This document shows, piece by piece, positions 44,402 through 53,047 of a stretch of 64,000 nt of DNA. Source of the DNA: JBGPEQ01 sp050180895 (GTDB lineage: Bacteria > Pseudomonadota > Alphaproteobacteria > Dongiales > Dongiaceae). A program made the translations under genes and the position numbers. The stretch is taken from positions 868,001-932,000 of the forward strand of contig JBFXDS010000001.1 of assembly GCA_050180895.1 (NCBI GenBank), given 5' to 3'. The notes beneath the pieces are model-generated. The model saw only the letters and a program-made list of their open reading frames with translations, did no database searches and was not told where the DNA came from. Numbering within the stretch: position 1 is the stretch's first letter; the number at the start of each line of letters is the position of its first letter.

Positions 44402-45490
44402 ATGGCCGACGCCCTGCTCACCCTCACCAGCCTGACAAAGTCATACGGCCCGGTGATGGCCGTGCGCGGCATCGATCTCGCGATCGACAAGGGCGAGTTC
44501 ATCGCCATCATGGGGCCCAGCGGCTGCGGCAAGACGACGACGCTGCGCATGATCGCCGGGCTGGAGAAGCCGACCGGCGGCGAGATCCGTCTGCGCGGAC
44601 GGCTGATGAACGACGTCCGGCCGTGGGAGCGCGACACGCCGCTGGTGTGGCAGAGCCTGGCGCTGTTCCCCTTCCTGTCGGTGATCCGCAACGTCGAGTT
44701 CGGCCTGAAGATGCGGGGCATCGACGGCGCCGTCCGGCGGCAGAAGGCGCTCGCCTGGCTCGAACGGCTCGGCATCGCCGAATTCGCCGACCGCGACGTG
44801 GGCACGCTGTCCGGCGGCCAGCGGCAGCGCGTGGCCATCGCCCGCGCCCTGGTAACGGAGCCGGAGATCCTGCTGCTGGACGAGCCGATGAGCGCGCTCG
44901 ACGCCCACCTCGTGGTGCGCATGCAGGCGGAGCTAACCCGCCTGCACCGCGAGCTCGGTATCACGTTCTTCTACGTCACGCACAACCAGTCCGAAGCCTT
45001 CGCCATGGCGAGCCGGGTTGTCATCATGAACAACGGCCTGATCGAGCAGGTTGGTCCGGCCAAGGATGTCTACCGCAACCCGACCAGCCGCTTCGTCGCC
45101 GAGTTCGTCGGCACCAACAACATCCTGGCGGGCACCGTGGAGGGGAGGGAGGGCGATCGGTTCCGGGTCGCCACCCAAGCCGGAACGTTCTCGGCGGCGG
45201 CGCGGTCCGGCGCGGAGTTCACTGCCGGCGACAAGGTCAACTATGTGGTCAGCGCCGACGGGATCGCGCTCGCCGGCGACGGCGCACCGGAGGACAACCG
45301 CATCGCCTGCAATCTCGTCAGCGAGCAGTTCGTCGGCTCCGCCATAACGCTGTTCGTGGAGGCGGACGGCGGCATCGAGTTCCGCATCCAGAAGCCGCAA
45401 CGCGATGTCGCCGCGCTCGATCTCGAACCGGGCCGCGCCCTGGTTCTCACCTGGAGCGCCGATAGCGCCTATCTGCTGCCGGCGCGGTGA
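44402..45490 (+). CDS. PotA-like ABC transporter ATPase
   Basis: 362 aa. Walker A IMGPSGCGKTTTLRMIAGLE, signature TLSGGQRQRVAIARALV, Walker B LLLDEPMSALDAHL, H-loop VTHNQSEAFAMA. A TOBE-type regulatory domain fills the last 120 residues. A GTG 12 bp earlier overlaps the permease stop and is an alternative start. The end overlaps the convergent deaminase gene by 22 bp. Confidence 0.93.
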   Translation: MADALLTLTSLTKSYGPVMAVRGIDLAIDKGEFIAIMGPSGCGKTTTLRMIAGLEKPTGGEIRLRGRLMNDVRPWERDTPLVWQSLALFPFLSVIRNVEFGLKMRGIDGAVRRQKALAWLERLGIAEFADRDVGTLSGGQRQRVAIARALVTEPEILLLDEPMSALDAHLVVRMQAELTRLHRELGITFFYVTHNQSEAFAMASRVVIMNNGLIEQVGPAKDVYRNPTSRFVAEFVGTNNILAGTVEGREGDRFRVATQAGTFSAAARSGAEFTAGDKVNYVVSADGIALAGDGAPEDNRIACNLVSEQFVGSAITLFVEADGGIEFRIQKPQRDVAALDLEPGRALVLTWSADSAYLLPAR

Positions 45491-45957
45491 TCCGAGCGGT
45501 CGCCTGACGTTATCCGCTGCCACACGTCGGCACGCTCGGCGATAAACCGGCGCATCAACGCGATGCAGTCGGGATCGTCGAGCAGCGCGACATCCATGCC
45601 GCGCGCGAGCAGGAACGCGACATCGCCCGGATAGGTCTCGCGGTCGCCGATCACCACCTTGGGGATGCCGAGAAACAGCATCGTGCCGGTGCACATCATG
45701 CAGGGGCTGAGCGTCGTATAGAGCGTCAGGTCGCCGTAGGTCGGCTGCTGTCCGAGATTTCGCACGGCGTCGGTCTCGCCGTGAGACGTCGGGTCGTTGA
45801 TCTCCAGCGAGCGGTTGCGACCGCTGGCGACGACGGCATCGCCGCGCACGATGACCGTGCCGACGGGGATGCTGCCTCTCTCATAGGATGTCTGCGCCTC
45901 CGTCAGGGCGAGGCGCATGAAATCCCGATCCGCGTTGCTGGGTGTGATCATCGGCAT
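45469..45957 (-). CDS. Nucleoside/cytosine deaminase family protein, yeast cytosine deaminase type
   Basis: 162 aa. The zinc site is HGETDA (His, catalytic Glu) and SPCMMC (two Cys). The surrounding sequence (LTLYTTLSPCMMCTGTMLFL, then GIPKVVIGDRETYPGDVAFL) and the end (MRRFIAERADVWQRI) resemble the fungal FCY1 enzyme and its bacterial relatives more than TadA. Likely substrates are cytosine, isocytosine or guanine-like bases. It lies 20 bp downstream of the acetyltransferase-deacetylase fusion on the same strand. Confidence 0.85.
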   Translation of the reverse strand: MPMITPSNADRDFMRLALTEAQTSYERGSIPVGTVIVRGDAVVASGRNRSLEINDPTSHGETDAVRNLGQQPTYGDLTLYTTLSPCMMCTGTMLFLGIPKVVIGDRETYPGDVAFLLARGMDVALLDDPDCIALMRRFIAERADVWQRITSGDRSDHRAGSR

Positions 45958-45977
45958 GGCTGGCTCGTCCGTTGTCG

Positions 45978-47798
45978 TCAGGGATGGGTGGTGTCGATTG
46001 AGACCGGCGGCAGCGGCGCGCGCGGCGTCCTCGGCGAGGGCCGTTGCGGCACCTTACCTGCTTGATCCCACAGACCGCCGAAGAAGGCACGTGCATTGTT
46101 GCCGAGCGTGCGGGTCCGGTAGCCGCCCTCCTGCACGACCAACGTAGGATAGCCGAGGCCCCCGATCCGCTCGCCGATCCTGCGGAAGTCGGCCGGACGG
46201 TTGCGCCAGGATCCCGTCGGATCCCCCGCCGCCGTGTCGTAGCCGAGCGAAACCACGAGATAGGCGGGATTGAACCGCTCGATCCGGCTCAGGGCGATCT
46301 CCAGCGCGGTGCGATACTCGTCCGGCGTCGTTGCCTCCGGCAGCGGCAGGTTGAGGTTGAAACCCTTGCCGGGCCCGTCGCCGGTCTCCTCGCGAAAGCC
46401 CGAGAAATAGGGATAGGCGAAGCTGGGATGGCCGTGGATCGAGACGGTCAGCACGTCGTTGCGGATCCAGAAGATGTCCTGGGTGCCGTTGCCGTGGTGA
46501 TAGTCGATGTCGAGCACGGCCACGCGGCCGTAGCGGCTGAAATAGTGGGCGGCGATGGCGGCGTTGTTGAAGTAGCAGAAGCCGCCGAAGGCGCGGCGCT
46601 CCGCGTGATGGCCGGGCGGGCGGACCAGGGCATAGGCGATGCGCGCCCCCTCGAGCACGCGCTCGGCCGCCGTCAGCGTGCAGTCGACCGCGCGCCGCGC
46701 CGCCAGCCAGGCGTTCGCGTTGAGCGGCGTGAAGGTGTCGATGCAGAAATAGCCGGCGCGCAGCGGCAGCTCCTTCGGCGGGCGCTTGCTGTTGCGGATC
46801 GGGAACACGTACGGATAGATCGACTTGCCCGCCGGCACCAGCGCGCAGGCGCGGCGCAGATAGTCGACGAACGCGCCGGCATGCACGGCGCGGATATGCT
46901 CCTCGGAGAAGGCGCGCGGCGGCAGCGCCTCGAACGGCGCCGCCTGCTGCAGCTCGCGCAGGATGGCCGAGATGCGCACGGGCGCCTCGACATAGCCGCG
47001 ATCCTTGACGTGGTGGATCTCGTGCTTGTCATTGACGACCAGGACAATGCGGTCGCGCACGGAGCGCGGCGTCGTCCGGGCCGGCTCGGGCTCCTTCCGC
47101 CGGTAGCGCGGCGGACGCAGGCGCACCGGGTCGTCCTGGAACGATTTGACGACCATGTCGATATAGGCCGGCGGGCACAGCTCGCCATACTTGCGCTCGA
47201 GGATGGCCCGCACCATCGCCTGAGTGCGTTTGCGGTCGGGCAGGGTGTCGCGGCCGAGCGGATCGAACACGAGATAGGGCCAGGCATCCACCGTCGCCGG
47301 ATCGAGCGGCGTTTCGTATTTCGTCCCGACGATCGGGCGGGCGCCCAGCTCTTCGTAGAATCGCAGCCGGTCGGCATTCTGCTTGAGCGTCGCGGGGTCG
47401 CGGCAGAGGTGCGGCTCGTCGGGCATGGCTTCGAGGAAGATGCCGACCGCATCGAGCGCTACCGCCGCGTCGCGGATGCGCTCGTAGAGGGCGCCGCCGA
47501 TGCCTTGGCCGCCGCGGCCGGAGCCGGTCGCGATGTAGTCGAGGAAGACGAAATTCAGGTCGGGCGCGTGCATGAACAGGGCAAAGCCCTTGACGCGGTC
47601 CTCGGCATCCTCGGCCACGTAGAGCATCGTGCGCATCCGCCGCTTGAACGGGTTGCGCAGCAGCTCCGGGATGCCCGCCGATTCGATCGGCCGCGCTTCG
47701 GGAAACTGCGCCCGCAGGATGGCCTGGACCTGCGCGATCGCGGCGGCGTTGGCCGGCGTCAGGTCATCGGGCACGCGGCGGATGCGGATCATGGGCAA
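45978..47798 (-). CDS. GNAT acetyltransferase fused to histone-deacetylase-like (acetylpolyamine amidohydrolase) domain
   Basis: 606 aa. Residues 1 to about 165 form a GNAT domain (acetyl-CoA loop GSGRGGQGIGGALYERIRD). Residues about 250-580 form an HDAC-type zinc amidohydrolase: ALVRPPGHHAERRAFGG, GFCYFNNAAIAAHYF, VAVLDIDYHHGNGTQDIF, SIHGHPSFAYPYFSG, GYDTAAGDPTGSW and VVQEGGY. The His-His, Asp and His ligands of the class are all present. Both an acetylating and a deacetylating function in one chain is unusual; polyamines or proteins could be the substrate. It probably shares a transcript with the deaminase downstream. Confidence 0.9.
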   Translation of the reverse strand: MPMIRIRRVPDDLTPANAAAIAQVQAILRAQFPEARPIESAGIPELLRNPFKRRMRTMLYVAEDAEDRVKGFALFMHAPDLNFVFLDYIATGSGRGGQGIGGALYERIRDAAVALDAVGIFLEAMPDEPHLCRDPATLKQNADRLRFYEELGARPIVGTKYETPLDPATVDAWPYLVFDPLGRDTLPDRKRTQAMVRAILERKYGELCPPAYIDMVVKSFQDDPVRLRPPRYRRKEPEPARTTPRSVRDRIVLVVNDKHEIHHVKDRGYVEAPVRISAILRELQQAAPFEALPPRAFSEEHIRAVHAGAFVDYLRRACALVPAGKSIYPYVFPIRNSKRPPKELPLRAGYFCIDTFTPLNANAWLAARRAVDCTLTAAERVLEGARIAYALVRPPGHHAERRAFGGFCYFNNAAIAAHYFSRYGRVAVLDIDYHHGNGTQDIFWIRNDVLTVSIHGHPSFAYPYFSGFREETGDGPGKGFNLNLPLPEATTPDEYRTALEIALSRIERFNPAYLVVSLGYDTAAGDPTGSWRNRPADFRRIGERIGGLGYPTLVVQEGGYRTRTLGNNARAFFGGLWDQAGKVPQRPSPRTPRAPLPPVSIDTTHP

Positions 47799-47905
47799 CA
47801 GTTACTGAGGCGCCGGCCCCCGTGCAATCGCCGTCTCGGCAGGCTCCCAGTCGTGACGCGGCCGGCCTTCTATGGTACATGCCCGACAGCCGACGGGATG
47901 GAACG

Positions 47906-50311
47906 ATGTCCGAACAGGGAATTGCCGAGAAGATCGATCCGCTGCCGCGGGACCGGCACTTGGCCTGTCTGCGGGCGCTCGAGCGGAAGGTGCTGTGGCT
48001 GTCCTCGTGGATGATCCACAACGCCAACCACCTGCGCGAGAATCGCGACGGGATCAAGGTCGGCGGTCATCAGGCCTCGAGCGCGTCGGTCGCCACCATC
48101 ATGTCCGCGCTCTATTTCGACGTGCTTCGGCCGGAGGATCGCGTCGCGGTCAAGCCGCATGCCAGCCCGGTCTTCCACGCGATCCAGTACCTGTTCGGCA
48201 ATCAGACGCGCGAGCGGCTGGAAGGCTTCCGCGCGCTGGGTGGCGCGCAGTCCTATCCGTCCCGCACCAAGGATGCCGACGACGTCGATATTTCCACCGG
48301 GTCGGTCGGCCTCGGCGTCGCCATGACCGCCTTCGCCAGCCTCGTGCAGGACTACGTTCAGCTCAAGGGGCTGATGCCGGGCGGCGCCAAGTCCGGCCGC
48401 ATGATCGCGATCGTCGGCGATGCCGAGCTCGACGAGGGCAATGTGCACGAGGCCCTCATCGAATCCTGGAAGCACGATATCCGCAACAGCTGGTGGATCA
48501 TCGACTACAACCGTCAGAGCCTGGATGCGGTGGTCACCGACCGCCTGTTCGCGGGCATCGAGAGCCAGTTCAAGGCCGTCGGCTGGCGCGTCGTCACGCT
48601 GAAGTACGGCAAGCGGCTGGAGGCGGCGTTCCGGCGCCCGGACGGCGCGGCGCTCCGCCGCTGGATCGACGACTGCCCCAACTCCCTCTACTCGGCGCTG
48701 GTCTTCAAGGGCGGCCGCGGCTGGCGCGAGCACATGCTGCGCGACCTCGGCGACTTGCCGGGCATCCGCAAACTCCTGGACGAGCATGACGACGAGGCGC
48801 TGGGCGCGCTCATGACCAACCTCGCCGGGCACGACATGGAGTCTCTGCTCGAAGCCTTCCACGCCGTCGGCGACGACCAGCGCACCTGCTTCGTCGTCTA
48901 CACCATCAAAGGCTTCGGCCTGCCCTTCGCCGGCCACAAGGACAATCACGCCGGCCTGATGAACCCGGAGCAGATGGCCGCGTTCAAGCAGCGCAACCGC
49001 ATCGCCGACGGCGCCGAGTGGGATCGCTTCGCCGGACTCGACTTGACGCCCGAGGAGGTGGCGGCGTTCCTGCGGCAGGTGCCGTTCGCCGCCGGCACGG
49101 CCCGTCGACTCGCGGCGCCGCGCGTGCCGGTGCCGGCCAGGCTGCCGCTGTCGACGACGCCGAAGATGTCGACCCAGGAGGGCTTCGGCCGCATCCTCGC
49201 CGATCTCGCGCGCGACGGCGGGCCGCTCGCCGACCGCATTGTCACGACCTCGCCCGATGTCGCCGTCTCCACCAACCTCGGCGGCTGGGTCAACCGCCGC
49301 GGCGTCTTCAACCGCCATCGGCGCGAGGACGTGTTCAGCGAGCAGAAGGTGGTCTCCGCCCAGCGCTGGATGATGTCGCCGCAGGGCCAGCATATCGAGC
49401 TCGGCATCGCCGAGAACAACCTGTTCATCCTGCTGGCCGCGCTCGGCCTGTCGCATTCGCTGTTCGGGGTGCGCCTGCTGCCGATCGGCACGCTCTACGA
49501 TCCCTTCATCATGCGCGGCCTCGACGCCCTCAACTATGCCTGCTACCAGGACGCGCGCTTCATCGTCGTCGCCACGCCCTCGGGGATCACCCTGGCGCCG
49601 GAAGGCGGCGCGCATCAATCCATCGGCACACCGCTCATCGGCCTGGCCCAGGACGGCCTGGCGGCGTTCGAGCCGGCCTTCGTCGACGAACTGGCGACGA
49701 TCCTCGACTGGTCGTTCGACTATCTCCAGCGCGACGGCACGGGACCGGCGGGCGACAGCGCCTGGCTGCGCGACGTGAAGGGCGGCTCCGTCTATCTGCG
49801 CCTGTCGACGCGCGGCGTGGCGCAACCGGAGCGGACCGTCGACGAGTCGCTGCGCGACGCGATCATCGATGGCGGGTACTGGCTGAAGCCGCCCGCAGCC
49901 GGCGCACGACTGGCGCTGATCTACACCGGCGCGGTCGCCCCCGAGGCGATCGAAGCCCACCGCCAGATCCTGGAGGAGGTGCCCGGCGCCGGCCTGCTTG
50001 CCGTCACCTCCGCGGACCGCCTCAACGCCGGTTGGCACGCCGCCGAGCGCGCCCGCCAGGCCGGCCATCGCGGATCGGCCGCGCATGTCGAGACGCTGCT
50101 GGCGCCGCTCGCGCCCGACGCGGGCCTGGTCACCCTCATCGACGGGCATCCCGCCGCCCTGAGCTGGCTCGGCGGCGTCCGCGGCCACCGCGTGCGCCCG
50201 CTCGGCGTCGAGCATTTCGGCCAGTCCGGCGACCTGCCCGACCTCTACCGCCACTACCGCCTCGACGTCGACGCCATTCTCGACGCCTGTGCCGCGGCCT
50301 GCCTGAGCTGA
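47906..50311 (+). CDS. 2-oxoacid dehydrogenase E1 (AceE-like, homodimeric) / transketolase-like protein
   Basis: 801 aa from MSEQGIAEKIDPLPRDRHLA. The thiamine-diphosphate motif is IVGDAELDEGNVHEAL with IIDYNRQSLDAVV. The pyrimidine-binding half contains GIAENNLFILLAALGLSHSL and ATPSGITLAPEGGAHQSIG. Size and order match AceE-type pyruvate dehydrogenase E1 or MdeB-type alpha-ketobutyrate dehydrogenase. No E2 or E3 genes are in the window. It is divergent from the deacetylase fusion and followed by nth. Earlier in-frame Met codons (47879, 47822) are less likely. Confidence 0.85.
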   Translation: MSEQGIAEKIDPLPRDRHLACLRALERKVLWLSSWMIHNANHLRENRDGIKVGGHQASSASVATIMSALYFDVLRPEDRVAVKPHASPVFHAIQYLFGNQTRERLEGFRALGGAQSYPSRTKDADDVDISTGSVGLGVAMTAFASLVQDYVQLKGLMPGGAKSGRMIAIVGDAELDEGNVHEALIESWKHDIRNSWWIIDYNRQSLDAVVTDRLFAGIESQFKAVGWRVVTLKYGKRLEAAFRRPDGAALRRWIDDCPNSLYSALVFKGGRGWREHMLRDLGDLPGIRKLLDEHDDEALGALMTNLAGHDMESLLEAFHAVGDDQRTCFVVYTIKGFGLPFAGHKDNHAGLMNPEQMAAFKQRNRIADGAEWDRFAGLDLTPEEVAAFLRQVPFAAGTARRLAAPRVPVPARLPLSTTPKMSTQEGFGRILADLARDGGPLADRIVTTSPDVAVSTNLGGWVNRRGVFNRHRREDVFSEQKVVSAQRWMMSPQGQHIELGIAENNLFILLAALGLSHSLFGVRLLPIGTLYDPFIMRGLDALNYACYQDARFIVVATPSGITLAPEGGAHQSIGTPLIGLAQDGLAAFEPAFVDELATILDWSFDYLQRDGTGPAGDSAWLRDVKGGSVYLRLSTRGVAQPERTVDESLRDAIIDGGYWLKPPAAGARLALIYTGAVAPEAIEAHRQILEEVPGAGLLAVTSADRLNAGWHAAERARQAGHRGSAAHVETLLAPLAPDAGLVTLIDGHPAALSWLGGVRGHRVRPLGVEHFGQSGDLPDLYRHYRLDVDAILDACAAACLS

Positions 50312-50340
50312 GAGAAGGGGCACCGAGGCACGACAGCACC

Positions 50341-51015
50341 ATGGCCCGTAAAGCCGGCAAGCCCGTCGCGAGCCGCGCCGCTCCCAGGCCGCCCGATGCG
50401 CGCGAGATCACCAGGCGGCTGCTCCAGCGCTATCCGAATGCGCGGACGGCGCTGCGCTTCAGCAATCCGCTGGAGCTTCTGGTCGCGACCATCCTGTCGG
50501 CGCAATGCACGGACGTGCGCGTCAACATGGTCACGGAAACGCTGTTCAAGAAGTACCGGCGGGCGGCGGACTATGCGCGGGTCGATCCCGCGGTCTTCGA
50601 GCAGGAGATCCGCTCCACCGGCTTCTATCGCAGCAAGGCGAAATCGGTCATCGCCTGCGCGCGGAAGCTGGTCGAGGACTTCGGCGGCGAGGTGCCTGAC
50701 AGGATGGAGCAGCTCGTCACCCTGCCGGGGGTGGGGCGCAAGACGGCCAACGTCGTGCTCGGCAACGCCTTCGGCCGGCCGGCCATCGCCGTCGATACGC
50801 ATGTCACGCGCGTCGCCAACCGGCTGGGCCTGGTGCGCTCGGACGACCCGGACGAGATCGAGGCGGCGCTGGCCGCCGTCGTTCCGCCCGACAAGCAGAC
50901 GGCCTTCGGCAGCGCCATGATCCTGCACGGCCGCGAGACCTGCGTGGCCCGGAAGCCACGCTGCCCCGACTGCATCCTGCTGCAGTTGTGTCAGTGGCCG
51001 GACAAGACGGTTTGA
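50341..51015 (+). CDS. nth: Endonuclease III
   Basis: DNA glycosylase/AP lyase for oxidised pyrimidines, 224 aa. The HhH-GPD region has the catalytic Lys in LPGVGRKTANVVLGNAFG and the Asp in AVDTHVTRVANRLGLV. The [4Fe-4S] cluster motif C-X6-C-X2-C-X5-C is complete in CVARKPRCPDCILLQLC. The N-terminal 20 residues are a basic tail. It precedes marC by 2 bp. Confidence 0.96.
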   Translation: MARKAGKPVASRAAPRPPDAREITRRLLQRYPNARTALRFSNPLELLVATILSAQCTDVRVNMVTETLFKKYRRAADYARVDPAVFEQEIRSTGFYRSKAKSVIACARKLVEDFGGEVPDRMEQLVTLPGVGRKTANVVLGNAFGRPAIAVDTHVTRVANRLGLVRSDDPDEIEAALAAVVPPDKQTAFGSAMILHGRETCVARKPRCPDCILLQLCQWPDKTV

Positions 51016-51017
51016 CG

Positions 51018-51668
51018 ATGAGCCAGGTGGTCGCCGGCTTCCTGACGGTGTTCGTCGGACTGTTCCCGATCGTCAATCCGCTGGGCATGGCGCCCATCTT
51101 CCTGCGGCTGACCAGCGGGAGCTCCGCCACCACGCGGGCATTGCTCGCCTGGCGCATCGCCGTCGGCGGCTTCGCCCTGATGGTCGTCTCGCTGTTCGTC
51201 GGCTCGCACATCCTCGCCTTCTTCGGCTTGACCGTGCAGGCCATGCAGATCGCCGGCGGGCTCGTCGTCATGGCGGCGGGATGGCGACTGCTGCAGCAGG
51301 GCGACGATGCCCGCGAGCGCGAGCAGCAGGTGCCGGTGGCGGAGGAGGTGATGCTCCGCCATGCCTTCTTCCCCCTGACGATGCCGCTCACCGTCGGGCC
51401 CGGCACGATCTCCGTCGCCATCACGCTCGGCACCAAGGGCAGCGGCGCGCCGGCGCTCCTGCCGCTGGCCGGCGGCGCGTTGCTGGCGGCCCTGGCCGTG
51501 GCAGCCGCGATCTATTTCTGCTACCGGTTCGCGGAGCGGGTACTCCGCTTCCTCGGCGAATCCGGCACCGATGTCTTCCTGCGGCTCTCCGCCTTCGTCC
51601 TGCTGTGCCTCGGCGTGCAGATCCTGACGAACGGCATCGCCGAGCTGCCGATATGGTCGGGCCGGTAG
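51018..51668 (+). CDS. MarC-family integral membrane protein
   Basis: 216 aa, six hydrophobic segments. FLTVFVGLFPIVNPLGMAPI at the N-terminus and FFPLTMPLTVGPGTISVAIT in the centre are MarC/NAAT signatures. The start is the ATG after the nth stop; a longer frame would overlap nth. The function of the family is not settled. Confidence 0.9.
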   Translation: MSQVVAGFLTVFVGLFPIVNPLGMAPIFLRLTSGSSATTRALLAWRIAVGGFALMVVSLFVGSHILAFFGLTVQAMQIAGGLVVMAAGWRLLQQGDDAREREQQVPVAEEVMLRHAFFPLTMPLTVGPGTISVAITLGTKGSGAPALLPLAGGALLAALAVAAAIYFCYRFAERVLRFLGESGTDVFLRLSAFVLLCLGVQILTNGIAELPIWSGR

Positions 51669-51687
51669 GAACCGGAGGTGGCGGCGC

Positions 51688-52224
51688 CTACGCGGCGGGA
51701 CCGACCTTGATGAAGAAGTCCGGCAGGAAGGGCACCAGGCCTTTCGAACTGATGCCGCCGACGGCGATCAGGTCGGTCTCCTGGCCGTCGATGCGGGCAT
51801 GCGCTTCGAGGATGCGGACCTGTTTCGCCTCGCATTCTCCGCGGATCGTCTTCGTGACATAGGGGTCTTCGGCCGGCCGTTCGAGGCTGTTGATCTGGAT
51901 GCTGTCGCGGCCGATCACCTTGCCGTCGCGCATGAGGGCGAGCTTGACTCGCAGGCGCGTCACCGGAGCCGCGCCGGCGCGGAAGCCGAGAATATAATCG
52001 CACTCCACCGTCGCGTCGGCGCCGGCGCGCAGGTAGGCATAGCAGTCGTCGTCGGGTGCCGCTCCGTCGGAGCTGGACGGCCCGCAATCCTCGAAGTTCG
52101 AGGCATCGTAGGTGGGCACGCCGCCGCCGAGGAATGTCACTTGCACGTTCGAGCTGCCGAGCAGCCCGGCGACCAGCGCGACGACGAGTCCGAGCGCTGA
52201 CAATATGACGAACATCCGGACCAT
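51688..52224 (-). CDS. Unknown protein with N-terminal membrane anchor
   Basis: 178 aa. The first 25 residues (RMFVILSALGLVVALVAGLL) form one transmembrane segment or uncleaved signal. The rest is an extracytoplasmic, probably beta-rich domain with three cysteines in FEDCGPSSSDGAAPDDDCYA and VECDYILGF, plus a fourth in RGECEAKQ. I recognise no family. It is convergent with marC and divergent from the urease genes. Confidence 0.65.
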   Translation of the reverse strand: MVRMFVILSALGLVVALVAGLLGSSNVQVTFLGGGVPTYDASNFEDCGPSSSDGAAPDDDCYAYLRAGADATVECDYILGFRAGAAPVTRLRVKLALMRDGKVIGRDSIQINSLERPAEDPYVTKTIRGECEAKQVRILEAHARIDGQETDLIAVGGISSKGLVPFLPDFFIKVGPAA

Positions 52225-52322
52225 GGATCACCCGGCCCTCGTGACGGCGATCTGGCGCTTTAGCACGGGCTTGGTTAAGGATGGGATAACCTGCTGCATC
52301 CCGACCGAGGAGGTGGACAGCC

Positions 52323-53021
52323 ATGATGCTCACCCCCACCGAACAGGAACGCCTGACCATCTTCACCGCCGCCGAGCTGGCGCGGAAGCATCGCGCGCTC
52401 GGCCTCAAGCTGAGCCATCCGGAGGCCGTCGCTTATATCGCCGACGAGCTGCTCTACGGCGCCCGGGCCGGCCGGACCCTGGCGGAGCTGATGGGGCTCG
52501 GCTCGACGCTGCTGACCGCCGACGACGTGCTCCCCGGCGTCGCCGAGATGCTGGAGGTGCTGAACGTCGAGGCCATGTTCCCCGACGGCGCCAAGATGAT
52601 CACCGTGCATCAGCCGATCCGGGCGGGCAAGACGCCGGTCGATGCGTCGGTTCCGCGCGCCGGCGAGATCATCACGCCCGAGGGCACGGTCGATCTCAAT
52701 GCCGGCCGCCGCCGCGTCACCGTCAAGGTCACGAACACCGGCGACCGGCCGGTGCAGGTCGGCAGCCACTATCACTTCTTCGAGGCGAACGCCGCGCTGG
52801 AGTTCGACCGTGCGGCCGCCTTCGGCATGCGCCTCGACGTGCCGGCCGGCGCCTCGGCCCGCTTCGAGCCCGGCGAGGCCAAGGAGGTGACGCTGGTGGC
52901 GCTCGGCGGCGACGGAATCGTCACCGGCCTCAACAGCCTCACGAACGGCCCGGTGTCCTCGGATGCCGTGAAGACGGCGGCGCTCGCCCGCGCCCGCAGC
53001 CGCGGCTTCAAGGGCGCATGA
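52323..53021 (+). CDS. ureAB: Fused urease gamma-beta subunit
   Basis: 232 aa. Residues 1-100 are UreA (MLTPTEQERLTIFTAAELAR, ALGLKLSHPEAVAYIADELL), and from about 107 UreB (PRAGEIITPEGTVDLNAGRR, GDRPVQVGSHYHFFEANAAL). Fusion of the two small subunits is known from Helicobacter and some other bacteria. Urease splits urea to ammonia and carbon dioxide. A GAGGTGGACAGCC region precedes the ATG. ureC follows 26 bp later. No ureD, E, F or G gene is seen in the window. Confidence 0.93.
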   Translation: MMLTPTEQERLTIFTAAELARKHRALGLKLSHPEAVAYIADELLYGARAGRTLAELMGLGSTLLTADDVLPGVAEMLEVLNVEAMFPDGAKMITVHQPIRAGKTPVDASVPRAGEIITPEGTVDLNAGRRRVTVKVTNTGDRPVQVGSHYHFFEANAALEFDRAAAFGMRLDVPAGASARFEPGEAKEVTLVALGGDGIVTGLNSLTNGPVSSDAVKTAALARARSRGFKGA

Positions 53022-53047
53022 CGGCAGCAATATAGGGCACCGCAATC

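Noticed and set aside
46044..48014. A 656-codon plus-strand open frame opposite the deacetylase fusion
   Set aside because: Antisense to a gene with HDAC motifs; composition is typical of reverse-strand frames in GC-rich DNA.
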